In this document: positions 32,334 to 40,090 of the stretch, in pieces
Layout of the letters: the number at the start of each line of letters is the position of its first letter
How positions within the stretch are numbered: position 1 is the stretch's first letter
Source: Candidatus Omnitrophota bacterium
Lineage (GTDB): Bacteria > Omnitrophota > Gorgyraeia > Zapsychrales > JANLHA01
Direction of reading: 5' to 3'
DNA: 46,101 nucleotides
Assembly: GCA_023247795.1 (NCBI GenBank)
Contig: JAHFFT010000001.1
Span: 91,781 to 137,881, forward strand
Notes under the pieces: model-generated
What the model saw: the letters and a program-made list of their open reading frames with translations, nothing else
What the model was told of the DNA's origin: nothing
Databases searched by the model: none
Made by a program: the position numbers and the translations under genes

Positions 32334-33227
32334 TCATTTCTTATACATCACAACCGCTGAATATCCAACCACCCGATTACGATCACCGGTGACATCAGCT
32401 GAAGTCGCATATCGAAGCAGTTCAGCCTTATTGTTTCCGCGTTTCTGGGCGTATAAAACCCCAATAATCACTTCCTTAAATCCATCGATCTCCATGACCC
32501 CTTGCTCGTGACCTGCCCATAACTTCTCGACATCCATTTCCTGCACCGCGGAAAGACCACGTTGATCAATGCTGTGCGCGGTATTCTCGTCGTGAAAATG
32601 CGACAGGTCCGAGCTGATCAATAACAGCACATCGTCTCTCCCCTTGGCCTGCTGATAAATTGTTTCCGCGATTCCTTCAATGGTCTTACGGTCATTGCTT
32701 CGGCTCATGATCATGGGAACAATTTTAGCATCTTTGAAAATCGTCTGCAAAAAGGGAAGCTCGACCTCCAAGACATGATCCACTTCAAAAATCTGCGGCA
32801 AGTATTGGATATTTTTATTCGCTGCCATCAACCCCTTGGCAAATTCCGTATCAACGCTAACCGTACCAAGCGGAGTCTTGAATCCGCCTTCAGGCCAAAT
32901 TGAAACGCCATCAAAATTGTAATAATGCGTCGGCCCCAATAATATGACAGTCTTATAGGAATGCTGACTCACCGCCTTATAGGCATAACCAGCGATGGGG
33001 CCAGAATAGACATGTCCGGCGTGGGGGACCACGATCACATCGATGTTTTGTTGGAATGGTTGGACCGCGGCCTGGGAAATGAAATTGATCACCTGATCAG
33101 AAAGACGTTTCGGATCGCTGTCATAAAACTGTCCGCTCACATTGGGCTCTTTGATCATATCCGCTCCCTGTGTTTGAGTAACCATCAATAATGTAAAAAA
33201 AATGAGGAATGTGGTGGGACGACACAT
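32334..33227 (-). CDS. Exported MEMO / AmmeMemoRadiSam system protein B-like
   Basis: 297 residues. The opening CRPTTFLIFFTLLMVTQTQGA is a signal peptide, followed by the MEMO family body: EPNVSGQFYDSDPKRL, VVPHAGHVYSGPIAGYAYK, LLGPTHYYNFDGVSI, FEVDHVLEVELPFLQ and SSDLSHFHDE. These carry the conserved histidines of the dioxygenase-like (LigB) fold. The position that usually reads CG near the end appears as DG (MEIDGFKEVI), so one metal-ligand candidate differs. The AmmeA and radical-SAM partners are not in this window. The ORF track begins 16 codons upstream; ATG 33227 is better, with GGGGAG 9 bases before it and the signal peptide directly after. Activity of the family is not settled. Confidence 0.8.
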   Translation of the reverse strand: MCRPTTFLIFFTLLMVTQTQGADMIKEPNVSGQFYDSDPKRLSDQVINFISQAAVQPFQQNIDVIVVPHAGHVYSGPIAGYAYKAVSQHSYKTVILLGPTHYYNFDGVSIWPEGGFKTPLGTVSVDTEFAKGLMAANKNIQYLPQIFEVDHVLEVELPFLQTIFKDAKIVPMIMSRSNDRKTIEGIAETIYQQAKGRDDVLLLISSDLSHFHDENTAHSIDQRGLSAVQEMDVEKLWAGHEQGVMEIDGFKEVIIGVLYAQKRGNNKAELLRYATSADVTGDRNRVVGYSAVVMYKK

Positions 33228-33323
33228 AACTGTTAACTCCCCTCGAAATTCATGAACATATTCATGCTGATCCACGCTAATTCGAATTTTTGTTTATTCA
33301 TATTCCCATCCCATTTTAATAAT

Positions 33324-34766
33324 TTAAAAAAATAAGAGAAATACTGATAGGGGGATAAAAAGAACCTTCCCTGATGGTGCAGAAGGTCTATAGAAATCCT
33401 TTGTCACAACAATCCCGAATGCTTGATGATATTCGTTAAGAAACCACTCCATGGCCGGTAGATCATCCGGGTTCTGACTATATTTGACTTCAACCGGAAG
33501 ACACCTTTTTCCTCCCAAATGAACAACAAAATCAATCTCTCGCCTTGCGTCCTTGTAATATGTCAATTCAATTTGTCCTTCAAAATGTCGTAACGCGTTA
33601 AAAATCAAATTTTCTGCGTAAAAACCCATCATCACGTTGTCTTTCAGCAAATGATGATCCAATTTTAAAATGGCATTTCTAAGAGCCAAATCAATCAGAT
33701 AACATTTCACGCTACCTCTTCGAAACTTAAGCGGTCGTTTGGAAAAACGCGGCACGGTCTTAATCAAATCAGTCATCTCCAGAAGGGGCAAGTATTTCTC
33801 AAGCATGGGGCGGCTAATCCCAGTTTTTTGCGCTGTTTTTTCTACATTAATTTCCTGGCCTGGCTGTTCCACCAAGGAAATGTAAAACGCCTTGATATTT
33901 TCCGGTTTGCGGAATTCCGTCGCGATAACCAGATCTTCAAAGATGACTTTTTTCACCTGGTTATCAAATAAATACTCTTGTTTGGCCACAAAATCTTTAA
34001 TTTCCCAGCTTTCCGGAAACCCTCCCTCAACAAAATATTGATCTAACAGATGATTTAATCCATCGAACATAACCTTTGATAAACTTACCGGCCCTGATTC
34101 CGATTGAATCTCCCTCCAGTTGACGGCCATTTCCCTTTGCAATTTATATCCAAACTCTCCCGCGCGCTGTACAAAATTCAGCAACTCTTTATTATCGGGG
34201 CTACGAAAATAAACAAACTCTTTAAAGGAAAATGGCAAAAGATGATTATCTTTAATGCGACCTAAAAGACTCTCACGGCTTTTACGAAATATGGGAGATG
34301 ACGCCGATCCGGAAACAACAAAACGGACAGGGAAATTCAAATCATAATATTTCTTCAAATAAAGTTCCCAGCGGTCAAATTTTTGAACCTCATCCAGAAA
34401 AAAGTAAACAAGCCTTTCCTTATGTTTAAGATCCGCCCACTGAATCAGGCGGTCAAAAAAATGCGCTCGCAAATGCGGCTCGGCTAAAAGCGGATCATCG
34501 AAAGAGAAATAAATAATCCGCGATGGTTCAATATTCTGCTCCAAAATTAAATTCTGGATGAGCTGTTTAAGAATCGTCGTTTTTCCAACTCGTCTGGGCC
34601 CGGTAATAGAGATGATTTGCTTAAGAGTTAATAAATCTTTTAAAATTTTATGAAAAACCGGCCGTTTAAAATCTTGTGTTTTTACTTCACCATTTTTCCA
34701 CCACGGATTGTAAGGAGATAAAATTGCTTCGATGGAAATGTTTTCGAATTTGTTTTTTGCGGTCAT
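33324..34766 (-). CDS. AAA_14/DUF4143 ATPase
   Basis: 480 residues. Residues ~35-200 are a P-loop ATPase: Walker A GPRRVGKTT, Walker B VYFFLDEVQKF, sensor-like VRFVVSGSAS followed by SLLGRI. The C-terminal half is DUF4143: a winged-helix-like region (EKTAQKTGISRPMLEKYLP), then a degenerate PD-(D/E)xK-like core, YYKDARREIDFVV..LPVEVKYS. Proteins of this family are common, patchily distributed and of unclear role (possibly mobile or defence-related). It stands alone. AGGAG lies 5-6 bases before the ATG. A/T-rich flanks suggest a recently acquired gene; that is inference. Confidence 0.85.
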   Translation of the reverse strand: MTAKNKFENISIEAILSPYNPWWKNGEVKTQDFKRPVFHKILKDLLTLKQIISITGPRRVGKTTILKQLIQNLILEQNIEPSRIIYFSFDDPLLAEPHLRAHFFDRLIQWADLKHKERLVYFFLDEVQKFDRWELYLKKYYDLNFPVRFVVSGSASSPIFRKSRESLLGRIKDNHLLPFSFKEFVYFRSPDNKELLNFVQRAGEFGYKLQREMAVNWREIQSESGPVSLSKVMFDGLNHLLDQYFVEGGFPESWEIKDFVAKQEYLFDNQVKKVIFEDLVIATEFRKPENIKAFYISLVEQPGQEINVEKTAQKTGISRPMLEKYLPLLEMTDLIKTVPRFSKRPLKFRRGSVKCYLIDLALRNAILKLDHHLLKDNVMMGFYAENLIFNALRHFEGQIELTYYKDARREIDFVVHLGGKRCLPVEVKYSQNPDDLPAMEWFLNEYHQAFGIVVTKDFYRPSAPSGKVLFIPLSVFLLFF

Positions 34767-35124
34767 TTCATCTCCTGATATGCTCTATAACTACAACTAA
34801 CCATGAGTATTTATGATACACATATTACAATAAAAATTTATTTATGTAAATCATAACTTACATAAATTTTTAATTATCGTAACATATTTTGCTGCAATAT
34901 TTTATAGAATATTTTATGCTAATAATTCGCGGTAGATAACTACAATTTTCCTCCCTCAATCTACAATCCAAAACCATATAGTGATCTTATTTCTTTATCA
35001 TGTCATGCTTTACCTAAACACAAAAATGCGACCTCGGGTTGTAGCCTACACTTCTATAATATACCAAAATTTTTCTGCTTTTAACCAATTAAGATTACGT
35101 TACGTGGCCAAAAATTTGGAATCA
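34767..35124. other. A/T-rich intergenic region with an imperfect inverted repeat
   Basis: 358 bases without a gene. I see no promoter of convincing quality, but an imperfect inverted repeat at about 34832-34871 (AAAAATTTAttta-TGTAA / TTACATAAATTTTT) ~65-100 bases upstream of the ATPase start might be an operator. The plus-strand ORF at 34981 has no supporting features. Confidence 0.4.
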
Positions 35125-35472
35125 TTATTTAAAAAACAGCGCTATCATTCCAACGGTCAAAATAATAATCCAGAAGACGACTCGAATTATCCAAGCAAAA
35201 AATAATAACGGTATACTCGCTCCTGATACTCCAATTGCTATAATAAAGAATCCAAAGTTGTACATGAATCCGTTATTATTTGAATTGTAAACATGAATAC
35301 TTTCGGGAAACCAGACACTTAAAGGCAGCGTAACAAAAGAAATAAACCCATCCCAGATTCCTTGCCAAAATCCACCATATGAGTCATTTAGATAATCTAA
35401 ATATGCGTCACATTGATGACTGTATGCAAAGAAAAAAATCATGAATATCAAAAGTATTAATATCTTTTTCAT
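35125..35472 (-). CDS. Small membrane protein with signal-like N-terminus
   Basis: 115 residues: N-terminal hydrophobic segment (ILILLIFMIFFFAYS), a central GGFWQGIWDGFISF, an N-rich turn and YNFGFFI, then one or two long hydrophobic helices to the end. The order GFWxGxWDG..YNFGF resembles a family of small inner-membrane or lipoprotein-like hypotheticals seen in many bacteria; I know of no function. No clear Shine-Dalgarno. It lies downstream of the toxin gene behind a ~112-base leader that may be structured. Confidence 0.55.
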   Translation of the reverse strand: MKKILILLIFMIFFFAYSHQCDAYLDYLNDSYGGFWQGIWDGFISFVTLPLSVWFPESIHVYNSNNNGFMYNFGFFIIAIGVSGASIPLLFFAWIIRVVFWIIILTVGMIALFFK

Positions 35473-35584
35473 TAGACTAAATCATGCACCCCGATATAGG
35501 TGCTAGATACAATTAAAAGTGCCTATTTCTCGAGCCAAGCTTTTGCCATTTAATAATTCTACCACAGAACCCGGGCCCTAAATT
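35473..35584 (-). promoter_or_regulatory. Leader region with hairpin upstream of the small membrane protein
   Basis: Between the AbiEii-like stop and the small membrane protein lies a G/C-rich block (GGGCCCGGGTTCTGTGG), a TAGAAT that could be a -10, and a short hairpin GCACC..GGTGC (35484-35501) ~12 bases before the ATG. Base composition differs from the A/T-rich flanks. It could hold a promoter with a structured leader. Confidence 0.35.
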
Positions 35585-36391
35585 TTACACTTCCCCAATA
35601 ATCTTTAGCACATTTTCTTTTGTAAAAATATCCATGTCTTTGGGGTCTTCGAGAAAATTAACAACATCCTTGTGAACGGTTTTCCAGTCGGCCTTCTTAA
35701 CCACACCGCTTAAATATTTTCGCCAATCATTTTCGGTCGGCATTTCTTTTGTGTACCCCGTTTGAGTTAAAGCGTTATGAAGAAGTTTGAAATTGGGAAC
35801 AATCGTTTTAAACCTAGACAAATACCAGGCAATATCAAAATAATCTCTGCCCTTGGTGTACTTTCGACTCAAAAGCGCGTGGATTTTTCCAGCCAATAGC
35901 GACGGCAAATCGTAGGACAAAAAAGCAATAGGAAAAAACTTATTGACGATTTGCGTCGTTAAGACAGCCCCCTTGGGAGGCTTGGTGTCGATTTCAATTT
36001 TAATTGAAAATTTTTGGCTTGTCATGGGCGAAAGTTGCGCCTCATGCATGAGCCCTTCAAATTTAACAAAAGCCGATTGAACGGCCTTGCTCTCTTTGTA
36101 ATCTACGTTGGCTGTATAACCGGCCAAAACGAGCTCTTGTTTAATGACATTCATCAAATCAGCAAATGGCATTTGAGATTTCTTGTGCGACGAAAAATCC
36201 AGGTCTTCCGAAAAGCGCGGTAAGTCGTATAAAAACCTTAAAGCCGTTCCATCGACAAAAGCGGTGGATTGAAAAATATTGCGGTCATGCATAATCCTCA
36301 GCACATAGGCCTGCAAATATTCACGCATGGCATTGTATTTCGTGGTGCTGGATTTTTGCGCGGCGACCAATTCCAAACAATGGTCTTTCAC
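35585..36391 (-). CDS. AbiEii/AbiGii-type nucleotidyltransferase toxin
   Basis: 268 residues of the AbiEii toxin family, the nucleotidyltransferase half of type IV (AbiE) toxin-antitoxin / phage abortive-infection systems. The active-site block reads AFVDGTALRFLYDLPRFSED with LDF immediately after, so the D-x-D catalytic pair is kept. The usual GGTAL glycine pair is DG here. A later KGRDYFDIAWYLSR motif is also typical. The start overlaps the antitoxin stop by 4 bases (36388-36391), giving tight translational coupling. The antitoxin-first order fits the family. Whether the toxin is active with the Gly-to-Asp change cannot be read from sequence. Confidence 0.85.
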   Translation of the reverse strand: MKDHCLELVAAQKSSTTKYNAMREYLQAYVLRIMHDRNIFQSTAFVDGTALRFLYDLPRFSEDLDFSSHKKSQMPFADLMNVIKQELVLAGYTANVDYKESKAVQSAFVKFEGLMHEAQLSPMTSQKFSIKIEIDTKPPKGAVLTTQIVNKFFPIAFLSYDLPSLLAGKIHALLSRKYTKGRDYFDIAWYLSRFKTIVPNFKLLHNALTQTGYTKEMPTENDWRKYLSGVVKKADWKTVHKDVVNFLEDPKDMDIFTKENVLKIIGEV

Positions 36392-37026
36392 AGCTTTTTT
36401 ACCCCCTTCATTTCCCCTTTGACATATTGCTCGATCAGACGGGCTGTCTGCATTAAATTTTTCTTTTTAAAGCGTCGGGAGTATTCCAATAATTTATTGA
36501 GTTTGATGTCTTCGACATTCTGTAAACGCATCTCTTCTAAATAATCCAAAGACACTTTCACGTGTTTCAAATAAAAAAAATCTAATAAAGCCTTCTCCGG
36601 GGTGGCCATAAAAATAGTTTGCCCGCCCATATTCAAAGAAAGGTATCCCCAAAAGAGCGACGGCTTAACATGGTTGTAATCATAGCGGCCAGCTGGCGTT
36701 TCAAAACTTTCCGGCCGCTTGGTTGTAACGGAAGTAAAAACATGAACTGCTTCTGGAATGAGCCCGTGATATTCAAGGGCCTTTTCCAGACTGATATACG
36801 AAGGACTTTTTAAGGCGCTCGCGATATAAAATTCCGAGAGTGTCATTTTACGGTAAGGTTCAGCAAGCACATAAAGGCCTCTTTTGAGCTGGATCAATTT
36901 ACCGGATTTAACCCAGCGGCTGATTTGTACCTTTAGAGACAGCGAACCCCTATCTTCGGGAGACAGGACTCTTGTATCTACGAGCGGAAACCCTTGTACT
37001 TTTGAAAGGAAGCGGCTAAACTCCAT
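36388..37026 (-). CDS. AbiEi-type antitoxin / winged-helix regulator
   Basis: 212 residues. The N-terminal half is a winged helix (VQISRWVKSGKLIQLKRGLY), the DNA-binding module by which AbiEi proteins repress their own operon. The rest follows the family, with YISLEKALEYHGLIPE, VFTSVTTKRPESFETPAGR and ATPEKALLDFFYL. It is the antidote and repressor partner of the overlapping toxin gene. No Shine-Dalgarno is present, and the predicted promoter places the transcript start at or next to the A of the ATG, so the message may be leaderless. Confidence 0.85.
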   Translation of the reverse strand: MEFSRFLSKVQGFPLVDTRVLSPEDRGSLSLKVQISRWVKSGKLIQLKRGLYVLAEPYRKMTLSEFYIASALKSPSYISLEKALEYHGLIPEAVHVFTSVTTKRPESFETPAGRYDYNHVKPSLFWGYLSLNMGGQTIFMATPEKALLDFFYLKHVKVSLDYLEEMRLQNVEDIKLNKLLEYSRRFKKKNLMQTARLIEQYVKGEMKGVKKL

Positions 37027-37032
37027 AACAAA

Positions 37033-37061
37033 AATTTAACATATTTGATAAATTATTGCAA
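37033..37061 (-). promoter_or_regulatory. Promoter of the AbiE pair, possibly leaderless
   Basis: TTGCAA (37061-37056), 17-base spacer, TAAATT (37038-37033), then only six bases to the ATG at 37026. The surrounding 70 bases are very A/T-rich compared with metE-ribD upstream. Confidence 0.55.
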
Positions 37062-37147
37062 CATAATATTAAAATTTTCTAACGGTTGTTCAAATAATTG
37101 AAAGCGCTCCACTTCTGGGACAATGACTGAAGCGTTCTGGCGAAAAA

Positions 37148-37609
37148 CTAGGCTCGATCGCCCAGGCTTTTGCGGCGCATGCGTTCATTGAAAGATTCAT
37201 TCAATCGGGCACACTCTTTTTCCAGCACCTTGGTTCGCACTTCAATACCGGCTTTGATAAGGATTTGAATACCTCGACCTTGATGAGCGGGATTAGGATC
37301 AATGGCTCCAACAACAACCCTTTTGATCCCGGAAGCGAGAATCGCGTCGGTGCAGAGCGGGGTTTTTCCGTGGGTCGAGCAAGGCTCGAGGGTGATGTAA
37401 AGGATCGCGTCTTTTTTCGGTGGACGGCCAAGATGTTTGAGAGCCTCGATCTCGGCGTGCGGGCCGCCGGCCTTTTGATGAAAGCCGGTCGCGGCAATTC
37501 GGTTGCCTTCAACAATCAATGCACCGACCATGGGGTTGGGATCGACTAATCCCCTCCCCTTCTCGGCCTCCTTAAGAGCAAGTGCCATGTACTCGGCATC
37601 AGAATCCAT
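37148..37609 (-). CDS. RibD-type pyrimidine deaminase, deaminase domain only
   Basis: 153 residues of the RibD deaminase (CDA fold): YMALALKEAEKGRGLVDPNP opening, zinc ligands in HAEIEAL and EPCSTHGKTPLC, and the family strand VVVGAIDPNP. It deaminates diaminohydroxyphosphoribosylaminopyrimidine in riboflavin synthesis. Normal RibD continues with a ~200-residue reductase domain; this one stops just after the NESF linker, so it is either a stand-alone deaminase or a truncated RibD. I chose ATG 37609 because the upstream ORF-track start lies inside metE. It follows metE by 10 bases with no clear Shine-Dalgarno, so coupling to metE termination is likely. Confidence 0.85.
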   Translation of the reverse strand: MDSDAEYMALALKEAEKGRGLVDPNPMVGALIVEGNRIAATGFHQKAGGPHAEIEALKHLGRPPKKDAILYITLEPCSTHGKTPLCTDAILASGIKRVVVGAIDPNPAHQGRGIQILIKAGIEVRTKVLEKECARLNESFNERMRRKSLGDRA

Positions 37610-37619
37610 AGCGACGAGG

Positions 37620-39923
37620 CTAACCGGCAACCTTGACCCGCTGACGGATTGCCTTAGCGGCCTCAACCATGTTGATCAAAGCCGGTTTGACTTCTTCCCA
37701 CTGCCGCGTCTTCAAACCGCAGTCCGGGTTGACCCAGATGTTTTCAGCGGGAAGCACTTTGTCCGCCTTTTCTAACAGCTCTTCCATCTCTGTTTTCGAC
37801 GGAACGCGCGGGGAATGGATGTCATAAACCCCTGGACCAATCTCATTGGGATACTTGAAGTCAACAAATACGTCTAATAGCTCCATCTTCGAGCGGGACG
37901 ATTCAATGGAAATCACGTCGGCGTCCATGTCAGCAATCGCCTCGATGATATCATTGAATTCCGAATAGCACATATGGGTATGGATCTGGGTCTCGTCCTT
38001 AACACCAGAAGCGCTCAGACGGAAAGCCTTGACTGACCAATCCAAATAATCTTTCCAATCCGACCGTCGTAACGGCAATCCTTCACGGATTGCTGGCTCG
38101 TCGATTTGAATCACCGAAATCCCAGCCTTTTCCAAATCAACAACCTCGTCGCGGATCGCCAAAGCAATCTGCATCACCGACTCCGAACGCGGTTGATCAT
38201 TGCGCACAAAACTCCACTGGGCGATAGTGACGGGTCCGGTCAACATCCCCTTCATCGGTTTCTTCGTCAAGGATTGCGCAAATTTTGACCAGCGCACGGT
38301 CATCGGCTGCGGACGTGAGACATCGCCAAAAATGATCGGCGGTTTCACATAACGTGAACCATAACTCTGCACCCAGGCATTCTGAGTGAACGCGAACCCT
38401 TCTAACAGTTCGCCGAAATATTCAACCATGTCATTGCGTTCAAACTCGCCGTGCACGTACACATCCAAACCAATTTTATCTTGGATCTTCACGGCATTCT
38501 TGATTTCTTCTTCAATGAAGGATTCGTATTGGGCCTGTGTGATTTCATTCTTTTTCAATTTGAGGCGATTCGCGCGCACTTCCTTGGTCTGCGGAAACGA
38601 ACCAATGGTCGTGGTTGGAAACGCCGGAAGCCGCAACTCTTTGCGCTGCGTCTGTTGACGACGAGCAAAAGCCGATTTCCGCTTCATGTCCGCGGGTTTG
38701 ACCGCGGCCGTCCGCTTTTTGACCTGCTGATTATGAATCCGGCTGCTTTTCTTGCGTGAATCTAAGGCAGCCTGATTTTCCTTTAAAATCGCGTCCCCTG
38801 CCTTGCCAGCCAAAATCTTCGCTAACGAAGCAATCTCTTCCAACTTCTCATCAGCAAAGGCCAACCAAGTTTTGAATTCATTGTCCAATTTCTTTTCATT
38901 CTTAAGGGTGATGGGAGAATGAACCAGCGAACAGGAACTGGAAACGATGATCCGCGCTTCGCCCAAACTCGCTTTGGCCTTTTCCAAAATCTTTAAGGAT
39001 TCCTTAAAATCATTTTTCCAAATATTGCGACCGTCGACAACCCCAACCGAAAGGATTTTGTTTTTCGGAAATTTCTCGAGGATTTTTTCGATTTCCTTCT
39101 TGCCGCGGACGGCATCGATGTGCAGCGCCTGGACCGGCAAAGATAAAAAGGTGTCGAGATTTGCTCGCAACTCTTCGAAATATGTTGCCACCATGATGTT
39201 CAATCCCGCAACAGCACTCAACTTCTCATAAGCCTTTTGCAGACCCTGCTTTTGTTCAAGATTCAAATCAAAAGCGAACACCGGCTCATCGATCTGCACC
39301 CATTCCGCGCCCAAAGCCTTCAATTTCTTCAAAATCTCGACGTAAACCGGCAAAAGTTGATCAAGCAATTTGAACCGGTTCGCGTTAGAATCCTGTGCTT
39401 TTCCCAAAGTCAGATAGGTCATCGGACCGATCAAGACCGGACGGGTTTTAATCCCTAAGGCTAACGCCTCCGAGAACTCATCAAAAATCTTTGTGGAGGA
39501 AATTTTAAAGGCACTCTTGGATTCAAATTCCGGGACGATGTAATGATAATTCGTGTCAAGCCACTTGGTCATTTCGCAGGCCTGTGTTTCTTTTTCCTTT
39601 GCCGTCGCTCCTGAGCCGCGCGCCATGAAAAACACGGTCTCAACACCGATATTCTTACCATTCCATTTGAAACGAGCCGGAACATTGCCCAAAAGGCAGC
39701 TCATGTCGAGCATCTGATCGTAGAAACTGAAATCGTTGGACGGGATGAAATCCAGCCCCGCGGCTTTCTGTTTCTGCCAATTTTGTTTTTTTAACGCCGC
39801 TGCTGACTTTAAAAGTTCTTCAGCCTTGATTTCGCCTTTCCAATATTGCTCGGTCGCTTTTTTAAGTTCGCGGTTCTCGCCGATACGAGGGTACCCTAAA
39901 ATTCCAGTCTTGATCTTCGCCAC
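37620..39923 (-). CDS. metE: Cobalamin-independent methionine synthase
   Basis: 767 residues, the usual MetE length: 5-methyltetrahydropteroyltriglutamate-homocysteine methyltransferase, the last step of methionine synthesis. The N-terminal barrel opens with ILGYPRIGENRELKKA. The C-terminal catalytic barrel starts at FPTTTIGSFPQTKEVR and contains VIQIDEPAIREGLPLR and the zinc ligands in IHTHMCYSEF and NPDCGLKTRQW. A basic, Arg/Lys/Gln-rich linker (~residues 395-430) joins the barrels. GTG start with GGAGG five bases before it. Its own promoter lies upstream; ribD follows. Having MetE means methionine can be made without B12. Confidence 0.97.
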   Translation of the reverse strand: MAKIKTGILGYPRIGENRELKKATEQYWKGEIKAEELLKSAAALKKQNWQKQKAAGLDFIPSNDFSFYDQMLDMSCLLGNVPARFKWNGKNIGVETVFFMARGSGATAKEKETQACEMTKWLDTNYHYIVPEFESKSAFKISSTKIFDEFSEALALGIKTRPVLIGPMTYLTLGKAQDSNANRFKLLDQLLPVYVEILKKLKALGAEWVQIDEPVFAFDLNLEQKQGLQKAYEKLSAVAGLNIMVATYFEELRANLDTFLSLPVQALHIDAVRGKKEIEKILEKFPKNKILSVGVVDGRNIWKNDFKESLKILEKAKASLGEARIIVSSSCSLVHSPITLKNEKKLDNEFKTWLAFADEKLEEIASLAKILAGKAGDAILKENQAALDSRKKSSRIHNQQVKKRTAAVKPADMKRKSAFARRQQTQRKELRLPAFPTTTIGSFPQTKEVRANRLKLKKNEITQAQYESFIEEEIKNAVKIQDKIGLDVYVHGEFERNDMVEYFGELLEGFAFTQNAWVQSYGSRYVKPPIIFGDVSRPQPMTVRWSKFAQSLTKKPMKGMLTGPVTIAQWSFVRNDQPRSESVMQIALAIRDEVVDLEKAGISVIQIDEPAIREGLPLRRSDWKDYLDWSVKAFRLSASGVKDETQIHTHMCYSEFNDIIEAIADMDADVISIESSRSKMELLDVFVDFKYPNEIGPGVYDIHSPRVPSKTEMEELLEKADKVLPAENIWVNPDCGLKTRQWEEVKPALINMVEAAKAIRQRVKVAG

Positions 39924-39975
39924 GTCTTCCTCCTTAAAATATGGAAAATATTGATTTCAGTTAAAATTGAGATTT

Positions 39976-40003
39976 ATTATAACGATTTTCGAATAAATTG
40001 CAA
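39976..40003 (-). promoter_or_regulatory. Sigma-70-type promoter of metE
   Basis: TTGCAA (40003-39998), 16-base spacer, perfect TATAAT (39981-39976) on the minus strand, ~50 bases before the GTG. I see no SAM or cobalamin riboswitch in the short leader. Confidence 0.7.
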
Positions 40004-40026
40004 CTCAACTTCTGTTGACCAATTCT

Positions 40027-40054
40027 GACCTCGCAGAGGTGCACCTGCGAGGTC
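40027..40054. repeat. GACCTCGCAG palindrome, variant of the dispersed repeat
   Basis: GACCTCGCAG-AGGTGCAC-CTGCGAGGTC, 10-base arms. It lies between cysS and the metE promoter, preceded on the minus strand by the same ATTTTGACCTCG sequence as the 32311 copy. It may end cysS transcription but has no T-run. Confidence 0.6.
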
Positions 40055-40073
40055 AAAATCACCACATACAGAT

Positions 40074-40086
40074 GGGGACAGTCCCC
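40074..40086. repeat. GGGGACAGTCCCC palindrome, copy 3
   Basis: The same 13-base palindrome as at 23248 and 23303 (opposite orientation of the centre base), five bases after the cysS stop on the minus strand. Confidence 0.75.
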
Positions 40087-40090
40087 AAGA

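Noticed and set aside
37610-37666. Upstream ribD start used in the ORF track
   Set aside because: Those 19 codons lie in the end of metE and do not resemble RibD.
39924-40090. SAM or cobalamin riboswitch upstream of metE
   Set aside because: The leader between promoter and start is only ~50 bases and lacks the conserved cores; the palindromes lie upstream of the promoter.
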